Assembly: GCA_019636735.1 (NCBI GenBank)
Contig: JAHBWY010000003.1
Coordinates: 310,001 to 374,000, forward strand
Direction: 5' to 3'
Length of the DNA stretch: 64,000 nt
Source of the DNA: Phycisphaeraceae bacterium
GTDB taxonomy: Bacteria; Planctomycetota; Phycisphaerae; Phycisphaerales; SM1A02
Shown: positions 15,435 to 22,371 of the stretch, piece by piece
Position numbering within the stretch: position 1 is the first letter of the stretch
How the letters are laid out: each line of letters begins with the position of its first letter
Position numbers and translations under genes: made by a program
The notes under the pieces: model-generated
What the model was told of the DNA's origin: nothing
Database searches by the model: none
What the model saw: the letters and a program-made list of their open reading frames with translations, nothing else

Positions 15435-17881
15435 TCGTCATCCTCCATGATCACTTCATCCTGATAGCGAATGGTGCGACCATCACGCTTGAGGTCGAAG
15501 TAGAGTTCCCATGCTCCCGGCATGTGAAAGAGCATCGGGCCGACAACGAAGTCATCGGATCCCTCGGGCCGGATGGTCCGAGGAGCAAGGTTCATCCCAT
15601 GACCGTGATGCGGCATCGCCGCATCGGCCTCGAGAGCGAAGTGATCGGCGAGAGGGCGCGTGTTTCGAGGCTCGGATTCGAGACTCACCCGCATGTAGAA
15701 GAGATCGGCGAGCGGAATCTCCGCGAGCACCTCGCCCCGCTCAGAGATGGGAGTCCACTTCAGTCGAGGCCCCTTCGCGTGCGCCTCGAGTGTTCGAGGA
15801 AAGGGCCCGGCCTCGGTCGCCGGCACAGGCCGCGCAAATCCGCTCGGTGCCCGCTTCGGAAGGATGACCGGCGGCATCGCGTCGGGCATGCGCGGACGAA
15901 GCACCGCTCGGCCAATTCCGAAGCGGCTCAGCCACTGGCCCTCCGCGTCGTAGCGCTGCATGCGGTGGTTGCCCCAGTCGATCACGAAGATGGAGCGATC
16001 GCCTCCGCCCGCCACACCTCGCGGATGCCAGAGCAGACCATCCTCGACGCCATGAAGGCGCTGCGACGATCGCACCGAGCCATCGAGAGCGAGGATGACA
16101 AGACGATCATCGGTGCCCGTGGCCGCCAGCGTCTCTTCATCGATCCAGGTGATCGCCTTGGCTCGGCGGAGTTCTGGCGGCCGGGCCACGACGCGCGCAT
16201 TGCCCGTGCCGCGAAGAGGCACGATTGCAGCAAGTCGCTCCGGATCATCACGATCGAGAATCGCCAGTTGCAGGCCATCGGGCGACACGGCGATGGCGGT
16301 CGGTCGGCGAGGAAACCCCATATCGGCACCGGGGAGAAGCGCCCTCGGCTCGAGTGATTGATCATCAAGGCGCAACACGGCGCCTCGGGCGCGATCAAGA
16401 AGGAGAACCTCTCCCGGCGCGCGGGCGATGGCGATGGGTTCCACGCGCTCCCCGAGACCATCTGAGGCGTGGGCTGCGCGGCCGATCGGATCGAAGTCGA
16501 TCGCCTGCGTGACCGAACCCATGAAGGGATCGAATCGGAGCCCCTGATCGACATCGCGCCGGAGGGTCCACTCGACGAGGCGATCATTGCCTTCATCGAG
16601 AATCCAGACGCGCTCGCTCGCTTCGTCGGCGGCAATCGAGGTGATCCGCCCGATCTCATGGACGCGCCGGCCCGGGGCTCCGAAAGTCGTCACATGCGTC
16701 GGACGCTCCTGCCTCAGGTCGAAGATGACGACGGCGGAGGCCTCGGGCTCCCACGCGGCGAGCAGGGTTCCATCCACCGCGATGCCTTCGCCGAAGTGGC
16801 TAGAGACACCATCGCGGAAGGAGAGCGGCGGCTCGAGCGGAACTCGCTCCCCCTCCATGCTGCGGCGGAAGATCTGCACGCGGCGCTCGAAGGGCTCCGC
16901 CACGGCGAAGGTGTTCCTGCCCGGATCGGCGGCAACCGCGACGGGATAGTGGATGCGCCCCCCCGCTTCGCGCGGCACGACCGCATGCATCCCCCACATG
17001 AGGATGAAGTCACCATCCTCGTTGAAGCGCTGCACTCGGTGATTGAAGTGATCCACCACCAGCAGCGTGCCGTCACTCGCCTTGATGGACCACGGGCGTT
17101 CGAACTGGCCAGGCATGGCGCCGCGCGTGCCGAAGGTGAGTTCATGCCGGCCGTTCACACCGAAGCGCTGAACGCGATGGTTGTCCGAGTCGACCACGAA
17201 GAGTCGCCCTGCCGGATCGAAGACGACGGCAGATGGTGCCCTGAACTCTCCGTTGGCGGTGCCGCGAGAGCCGATGACGGTGGGATCGCGGTCGAGATTC
17301 GAAGCATCAAAGAGCAGCACGCGATCGCTTCCGGTGTCGGCCACAGCGATGCGAGCGCCATCGGGCGAGAGCGCGATCCCCTGCGCATGGCGCAAGGAGC
17401 CGAAGCGTGCGACAACCTCGCCGTCACGCGAGAGGCGCTCACCGCGGCCTCGCAAGGCATCGATGAGGAAGATGGACCCATCGGGCGAGAGCGCCATCGC
17501 CGCGACCTCGCGCTCGGGCAATCCGGGCACGCGCACGCGATGGATGGCCATCCCGACTGGATCGAGTTCGAGAATGCCCTCCTCACCGGCCGCGACGAGA
17601 AGAGTGCCGTCTGATTCAAAGGCAAGATCGAGCGGCTGCTCGACCCCGATGACACCCACACCCACCGCCTCGGGCGCCGGCTGGGTGGCGCGGGGGAACG
17701 CACCGGAGTCGGACTGACCAGCCGGTGCGGCGGCGGGCGAGCGAGGTGCCGGCGCGGATTGTGGCGCGGCGGCCGGAGATCGGGGCACTGGCGCGGGTTG
17801 CGGCGCGGCAGACCATGCGGGCGAAAGGAGCGTGGCGGCGAAACACGAGGCCACCGACATGGACCATCGAACGGAGTGCAT
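15431..17881 (-). CDS. Exported NHL-repeat beta-propeller protein
   Basis: An 816-residue exported protein. A signal peptide (VASCFAATLLSPAWSA) precedes a Pro/Ala spacer containing two near copies of APxPRSPAAAPQ. Many NHL-type repeats follow, such as IAVADTGSDRVLLFD, LFVVDSDNHRVQRFG, LLVVDHFNHRVQRFNEDG and IFVIDWGNHRMQRYDAEG. They span about residues 85-620, enough for two propellers. The last 150 residues (about 665-816) look like a separate beta domain. NHL propellers bind proteins or ligands and have no fixed catalytic role. Coupling (4-nt overlap) to a di-heme peroxidase suggests a scaffold or partner for periplasmic electron transfer, which is inference. Confidence 0.82.
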   Translation of the reverse strand: MHSVRWSMSVASCFAATLLSPAWSAAPQPAPVPRSPAAAPQSAPAPRSPAAAPAGQSDSGAFPRATQPAPEAVGVGVIGVEQPLDLAFESDGTLLVAAGEEGILELDPVGMAIHRVRVPGLPEREVAAMALSPDGSIFLIDALRGRGERLSRDGEVVARFGSLRHAQGIALSPDGARIAVADTGSDRVLLFDASNLDRDPTVIGSRGTANGEFRAPSAVVFDPAGRLFVVDSDNHRVQRFGVNGRHELTFGTRGAMPGQFERPWSIKASDGTLLVVDHFNHRVQRFNEDGDFILMWGMHAVVPREAGGRIHYPVAVAADPGRNTFAVAEPFERRVQIFRRSMEGERVPLEPPLSFRDGVSSHFGEGIAVDGTLLAAWEPEASAVVIFDLRQERPTHVTTFGAPGRRVHEIGRITSIAADEASERVWILDEGNDRLVEWTLRRDVDQGLRFDPFMGSVTQAIDFDPIGRAAHASDGLGERVEPIAIARAPGEVLLLDRARGAVLRLDDQSLEPRALLPGADMGFPRRPTAIAVSPDGLQLAILDRDDPERLAAIVPLRGTGNARVVARPPELRRAKAITWIDEETLAATGTDDRLVILALDGSVRSSQRLHGVEDGLLWHPRGVAGGGDRSIFVIDWGNHRMQRYDAEGQWLSRFGIGRAVLRPRMPDAMPPVILPKRAPSGFARPVPATEAGPFPRTLEAHAKGPRLKWTPISERGEVLAEIPLADLFYMRVSLESEPRNTRPLADHFALEADAAMPHHGHGMNLAPRTIRPEGSDDFVVGPMLFHMPGAWELYFDLKRDGRTIRYQDEVIMEDDE

Positions 17882-17986
17882 GAAGGGCGAAGTCTATCCC
17901 CGGGTCGCGCGGATGACTCTCGAACTCCGGGAACACTCCCTCCCCGGCGCGCCACTTCAGTCGGATTGTGGACACAGGCGCCCGCC

Positions 17987-18018
17987 TGCTGCACGCGGGT
18001 GCAGCACTCCCGTGCTGC
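17987..18018. repeat. Three-arm overlapping inverted repeat between icd-like and NHL genes
   Basis: Arm 1 TGCTGCAC (17987-17994) is a perfect complement of arm 2 GTGCAGCA (17999-18006) across a 4-nt loop. Arm 2, read as GCAGCAC (18001-18007), also pairs perfectly with arm 3 GTGCTGC (18012-18018) across another 4-nt loop. The two hairpins exclude each other. No run of T or A follows on either strand, so this is not a standard intrinsic terminator. It lies in the 174-nt gap (17882-18055) between two minus-strand genes; I see nothing else in that gap. Confidence 0.6.
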
Positions 18019-18055
18019 GACGCGCACGCGCCGATCAGTCAGCCGTCAATGCCCG

Positions 18056-19075
18056 TCAAAGTCGCGCGATGATCGCGTCGGCGAAGGCCTCGGTGCCAAG
18101 CGATCCGCCGAGATCGCGCGTTCGGGCGCCATCGACGAGGGCGCGGTTGTATGCGTTTCGAATGCGCGTCGCGATCTCACCCGCCGCCGTGTCACCGCGC
18201 GTGGCCGCGAGGTGGTTGAGCAGCATGACGGAGCTCATCAGGAGCGAGAGCGGATTGGCCACCCCCTTGCCGGCGATATCCGGGGCGCTGCCATGGACGG
18301 CCTCGAAGACCGCATCGCCCTCGCCATAGTTGGCCCCCGGTGCGACGCCAAGACCACCGACGAGACCAGCGCAGAGATCGCTGACCACATCGCCGTAGAG
18401 GTTCTCCATCAGGATGACATCGAAGCGCGCGGGATCCTGCACCAGGCGCATGCAGGCGGCGTCGATGATCAACTCCTCGTACTCAACCTGCGGGAACTTC
18501 GCCTCGCGCACCTCGCGGGCGCAGCGGATGAAGAGTCCATCGGTCAGCTTCATGATGTTCGCCTTGTGGAAGACGCTGATCTTGCGGCGCCCCCGTGCAA
18601 TGGCATAGGTGAAGGCGAACTCAGCAATGCGCCGGCACGCCGCGTCGGTCGCCACCTTCAGGCTGGTGACGACCCCCTTCGTGACCTCGTTCTCGATGCC
18701 CGCATAAAGCCCCTCGGTGTTCTCACGAACAATGACAAGGTCGACACCTTCATATCGAGTCTTCACGCCCTCGAGGGAGCGCACGGGACGCACCGCGGCG
18801 TAGAGGTTGAGCGTCTTTCGAAGCGCGACATTCACGCTCGAGAATCCCGCGCCGACCGGGGTGGTGCAGGGCCCCTTGAGCGCCACACCACACGACCTGA
18901 TCGCCTCGACCGTGTCAGCCGGCAGCGTTTCGGTTGCCCCGCGCTCGATGGCTCCAAGCCCCGCGTGCCGCTCGATCCACTCGATGTCCGCGCCCGCCGC
19001 ATCGAGGATGCGGACGACAGCTCGGCTGACTTCGGGACCAATCCCATCTCCAGGAATCAGGACCGCACGACGCAT
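18056..19075 (-). CDS. Isocitrate/isopropylmalate dehydrogenase family enzyme, NAD-isocitrate dehydrogenase-like
   Basis: A 339-residue beta-decarboxylating dehydrogenase. It has the opening AVLIPGDGIGPEV, the substrate loop with TPVGAGFSSVNVALRK, the RPV...VIVRENTEGLYAG segment, the metal-binding aspartates in ENLYGDVVSDL, and the coenzyme loop EAVHGSAPDIAGKGVANP. The S..N..LRK substrate motif and length fit the short NAD-type isocitrate dehydrogenases (or homoisocitrate type) rather than isopropylmalate dehydrogenase, though the coenzyme choice is not certain from sequence. The expected role is isocitrate to 2-oxoglutarate in the TCA cycle. It is transcribed alone: 221 nt separate it from the divergent gene at 19297, with no convincing promoter found there. 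Confidence 0.9.
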   Translation of the reverse strand: MRRAVLIPGDGIGPEVSRAVVRILDAAGADIEWIERHAGLGAIERGATETLPADTVEAIRSCGVALKGPCTTPVGAGFSSVNVALRKTLNLYAAVRPVRSLEGVKTRYEGVDLVIVRENTEGLYAGIENEVTKGVVTSLKVATDAACRRIAEFAFTYAIARGRRKISVFHKANIMKLTDGLFIRCAREVREAKFPQVEYEELIIDAACMRLVQDPARFDVILMENLYGDVVSDLCAGLVGGLGVAPGANYGEGDAVFEAVHGSAPDIAGKGVANPLSLLMSSVMLLNHLAATRGDTAAGEIATRIRNAYNRALVDGARTRDLGGSLGTEAFADAIIARL

Positions 19076-19296
19076 GCAACACGCTCCAGTGAAGAGGCGA
19101 TCGACTCACCAGGGCTGCGGGAGTCGTCTGGTTCTCGGGGTTCGGGAGAGACCAAGGGGAATCGGAAGGCGGAAGGCACTCGGGCGTTCATCGGCAGAGT
19201 CGATCAACAGCTCGATCAAGCAGCGACGGAATCGCGTCATCGCATCGGGCCCGCCCCGGCGCGAATCGACAAGGGTACCATCGCGCTCACCAACGC

Positions 19297-20517
19297 ATGA
19301 CCACGGCTGATCCTGCGTGCGAGTGTCTCATCTTCGGCGGCGGCGCCGCCGGGCTCTTTACGCTCGCAGCCCTTCGAAGCGAGGGAATCTCAACCCTGCT
19401 TCTCGAGCGGAGCGCCCTCGGTGCCGGACAGACGCGCTGCGCTCAGGGCATCATTCATGGCGGAACGAAGTACGCCCTTGGCGGCATCGTCGGTGCCGAC
19501 TCGCGAGCCATTGCAGGCATGCCGGAGCGCTGGCTCCGAATGTACCGGGGCGAGGAGAGCCCATCGCTGGCGACCGCCACGCTGCGCAGCGGACATGGCT
19601 GGCTATGGGCGAGTGATGGCCTCGCCGGGCGGCTCGGCATGCTCGGTGCGTCGGTGGCGCTTCGGACGCGTCCCGAGGCCTCGTCGCTCGAAGAGCGCCC
19701 TGAACCACTGCGCCGTGTGCGCGGCCGCGTGCTTCGACTTCCGGAGCCGATCTTCGATCCCTCATCGGTGCTCGCCGCCATCGCCGAGGCGCACCGCGGC
19801 TTCATCGCCCGATACGACGAGGAGAGCCTCGAGATCGACTCGACTTCACCGGAACCTCGGCTTCGGGTCAGCCTGCATGGAGCGCGAGGCCCGCTCGCCA
19901 TTGAACTCAGGCCGCGCTGCGTGATTCTCGCCGCCGGTGTCGGGAACGAACAGCTTCGCGCTCGATTTCATCTCACGCCGAATGCAACACAGCGTCGTCC
20001 GCTGCATCAGGTGCTTCTGCGTTCACGGGAGCTTCCTTGGCTCGATGGTCACTGCGTCCAGGGGGACCGTACGCGCGTGACCATCACCAGTGCGCGTGAT
20101 GACGAGGGTCGGACCATCTGGCACCTGGGCGGCCAACTCGCCGAGGAGGGCGTCGAACGCGAGAGGCCCGCGCAGTGCCGGCACGCGATCGCGGAGCTCC
20201 GGTCGATCCTTCCCGACGCGGCGATTGATGGGGCTGAGATCACGAGCTATCGGGTCGATCGAGCGGAGCCGAGCCATGGCCAGCGGCGCCCCGATGATGC
20301 CTGTGCCCGCTCCGAGGGGCGCACGCTCTCGCTCTGGCCGACGAAGCTGGCACTGGCCCCGCGGGCCGCGGAGCTCGCACTCGACCACATCCGAACCACG
20401 GCTCAACGATCCACGGGGGCCGCGAGCCGGGCCTTGATGGAGCCTCTCGACCTTGAGCCTCCCCCATGCGCCCCCGCGCCATGGCATGATGCCCTCGAGT
20501 GGAGCGTCATCCAGTGA
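19297..20517 (+). CDS. FAD-dependent oxidoreductase (DAO/glycerol-3-phosphate dehydrogenase-like)
   Basis: A 406-residue flavoprotein. The dinucleotide loop is LIFGGGAAGLFTLAALRSEG, followed by the acidic LLLER and the GQTRCAQGIIHGGTKYALGG stretch typical of DAO-family enzymes (glycine oxidase, GlpD, L-2-hydroxyglutarate oxidase). A later VILAAGVGNE closes the FAD site. The C-terminal domain (about 250-400) is divergent, so the substrate is not clear. It shares a GTGA overlap with the following aldo/keto reductase, suggesting a two-enzyme oxidation/reduction pathway. No ribosome-binding site is visible before the ATG, so it may be leaderless. Confidence 0.82.
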   Translation: MTTADPACECLIFGGGAAGLFTLAALRSEGISTLLLERSALGAGQTRCAQGIIHGGTKYALGGIVGADSRAIAGMPERWLRMYRGEESPSLATATLRSGHGWLWASDGLAGRLGMLGASVALRTRPEASSLEERPEPLRRVRGRVLRLPEPIFDPSSVLAAIAEAHRGFIARYDEESLEIDSTSPEPRLRVSLHGARGPLAIELRPRCVILAAGVGNEQLRARFHLTPNATQRRPLHQVLLRSRELPWLDGHCVQGDRTRVTITSARDDEGRTIWHLGGQLAEEGVERERPAQCRHAIAELRSILPDAAIDGAEITSYRVDRAEPSHGQRRPDDACARSEGRTLSLWPTKLALAPRAAELALDHIRTTAQRSTGAASRALMEPLDLEPPPCAPAPWHDALEWSVIQ

Positions 20518-21308
20518 GCCGAGTCCAACTGCCGACACGCCCCTTTCCCACTCTCGAGCGCGAGGTCGGAGTCATCTCGCTCGGCGCGTTCAAGATCGGG
20601 CGGCGCGACCCGGGCAAGTACGCCACCGATGATCCCCTGCCCTCCGACGCCGAAAGCACTTCACTCATTCACGGAGCGATCGATTTCGGCATCGATCTGA
20701 TCGACACCGCGCCTGCCTACGGTCTCAGCGAAGCGCGGGTCGGTGCGGCGCTGGCGTCGCGGCACAGCGGCGTCGTCATCTCGACCAAGGCTGGAGAAGA
20801 GCTAGGTCCGACAGGTTCCATCTTCAACTATTCCGAGGCGGCGATTGAAGCGAGCGTCTGTCGCAGCCTGGTGCGGCTGCGACGGCCGTCGCTCGACCTC
20901 GTCTTCATCCACTCCGATGGCAATGACCTGCACATTCTCGGCGAAGGCACCGCCGTCGCCACGCTCGATCGGCTGCGGCGCCAGGGTCTGCTCCGTGCGG
21001 TGGGCTTCAGCGGAAAGCGCGTCGAGGGAGGGCTCGCCGCGCTCAACGATCCGAGGATCAACGCGGTGATGGTCGAGTACAACCCTGCGTCGACCTCGCA
21101 GCTTCCCGTGATCGAGATGGCGGGCCGGCTCGGCAAGGCGGTGCTCGTGAAGAAACCACTCGCGCAAGGGCGGCTGGCACCCGAAGAGGCCATTCCCTTC
21201 ATTCTGGCGCGACCCGAGGTGACGACCGTGGTCATCGGTTCGCTTCGCCTCGAGCATCTCGAACGCGCATGTCGCATCGCGGCGGGAGTCACTCCCCGGA
21301 CGGTGTGA
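20514..21308 (+). CDS. Aldo/keto reductase
   Basis: A 264-residue AKR-family NAD(P)H-dependent carbonyl reductase. Barrel landmarks are VISLGAFKIG, the catalytic-region strand IDLIDTAPAYGLSEARVG (Asp and Tyr), ISTKAG (Lys), LDLVFIHSDG (His), GLLRAVGFSGK and the C-terminal TTVVIGSLRLEHL coenzyme loop. The catalytic tetrad Asp-Tyr-Lys-His is therefore intact. The family normally has about 300 residues; this one is compact. The start is set at the GTG in the GTGA overlap with the flavoprotein gene, with GGAG ten bases upstream. An earlier in-frame GTG at 20499 is possible. Confidence 0.87.
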   Translation: MSRVQLPTRPFPTLEREVGVISLGAFKIGRRDPGKYATDDPLPSDAESTSLIHGAIDFGIDLIDTAPAYGLSEARVGAALASRHSGVVISTKAGEELGPTGSIFNYSEAAIEASVCRSLVRLRRPSLDLVFIHSDGNDLHILGEGTAVATLDRLRRQGLLRAVGFSGKRVEGGLAALNDPRINAVMVEYNPASTSQLPVIEMAGRLGKAVLVKKPLAQGRLAPEEAIPFILARPEVTTVVIGSLRLEHLERACRIAAGVTPRTV

Positions 21309-21313
21309 ACCTC

Positions 21314-21327
21314 CGGGCTGCAGCCCG
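21314..21327. repeat. Perfect 14-bp palindrome in convergent intergenic space
   Basis: CGGGCTGCAGCCCG sits 5 nt after the aldo/keto reductase stop, in the 55-nt gap before the convergent LysM gene. It has no unpaired loop and no T tract, so a terminator role is weak. It could be a protein-binding site or part of the 3' end of both transcripts. Confidence 0.35.
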
Positions 21328-21363
21328 TCACGAGCGCGAGATCACAGCAGACGCTGCGATGGC

Positions 21364-22341
21364 TCAGTTCGTGCCGCGAGCCGGAATCACGAGAGAGTCG
21401 CCGACGCGAAGGCGCGACGGATCGTCACCGATCGTCGAGCGATTCGCCTCGAAGATCCTTCGCCAGGCGCTCTCGGCCTTCGTGCCGTAGTAGCGCTCGG
21501 CAATGGCCGCGAGCGTCTCGCCGCGCTTCACAATGTGGCGCCCCGCCGCCGTGGCCGTCGGAGCCTGATCGGCCGGCGGAGCGCCGCCACTTGCGGCGCC
21601 TCCGGTCGATCCACCTGCGGTTCCCGATCCCGAGCCCGCCGCCGGTGTTGTAGCGGACGCCGGCAGCGGAGTGTCCTGCGCCGGAAGTCGGATGCGCTGC
21701 CCGACTGCGAGGCGGTTCGGATCAACTCCAGGATTCGCTTCGACAATCAGGACCACCTTGCGACGATCTCCGAAGTACTCCTCGGCGATCGAGGTGAAGG
21801 TGTCACCTTCAATGATGATGTACTCGCGCGCGCCGCTCGGTGCCGGGGCGGGTCGCGGCGGTGCCGGAACGACAGGGGCCGGAGTCACCGGTGCAGGTGT
21901 GACGGGCGCGGGGGCGACCGGCGTCGGCGCGGGAGTGACCGGAGTGTCAGACGATGGCGCGTCTGCGGCGCCCTCGCCCGCGTTCACGGGCGCGGGGTCC
22001 GGCGTTGGACGGACCGGTGCGACGGGTGACGGTGCCGATGCGCCGGATTCACCGACCGAAGTGCCATTCCGCTCCGGTCGCGGAGTCACGGGGTCAGGAG
22101 TCGGCGTGCGAACGGGTGGCTGTGCAACAGGACGAGATGGCGCTTCGTCGCGCCACCCACCGGGCCGCTCATTCGCAGGAAGTCGACCGGGCGATGGAGG
22201 CGCCGACGGTGTCGTGCGAGGCTCAGGGTCCGGCGAGCTCGTCGCCGGCTTCGAACCTCCCGGCGGAAAGAACGCCATGTAAAGACCGGCGCCTGCGAAG
22301 ACCAGGACGAGCGCGACGAGCAGCTTGGCTCCGTTGTTCAT
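21364..22341 (-). CDS. Membrane-anchored LysM-domain protein
   Basis: A 325-residue protein with an uncleaved-looking N-terminal membrane segment (LLVALVLVFAGAGLYMAFF), a Pro/Ala/Thr linker of about 150 residues (repeats of VTPAP), and two LysM domains. The first is at about 170-220 (EYIIIEGDTFTSIAEEYFG to LAVGQRIRLPAQ). The second is at about 268-322 (HIVKRGETLAAIAERYYG to LRVGDSLVIPAR). LysM domains bind N-acetylglucosamine polymers such as peptidoglycan, so the protein probably spans the periplasm from the inner membrane to the wall. The start has GGAGG eight bases upstream. It lies 30 nt downstream of secDF, which itself carries a LysM-like insertion. Confidence 0.88.
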   Translation of the reverse strand: MNNGAKLLVALVLVFAGAGLYMAFFPPGGSKPATSSPDPEPRTTPSAPPSPGRLPANERPGGWRDEAPSRPVAQPPVRTPTPDPVTPRPERNGTSVGESGASAPSPVAPVRPTPDPAPVNAGEGAADAPSSDTPVTPAPTPVAPAPVTPAPVTPAPVVPAPPRPAPAPSGAREYIIIEGDTFTSIAEEYFGDRRKVVLIVEANPGVDPNRLAVGQRIRLPAQDTPLPASATTPAAGSGSGTAGGSTGGAASGGAPPADQAPTATAAGRHIVKRGETLAAIAERYYGTKAESAWRRIFEANRSTIGDDPSRLRVGDSLVIPARGTN

Positions 22342-22371
22342 GACGACCTCCTCCGTGAGGGTCTCATTGCG

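Noticed and set aside
17690..17815. Repeat array in the NHL gene as a mobile repeat
   Set aside because: It is a twofold Pro/Ala-rich coding repeat in a spacer, normal for exported proteins of GC-rich genomes.
21314..21327. The palindrome as an intrinsic terminator
   Set aside because: There is no unpaired loop and no T tract on either strand.
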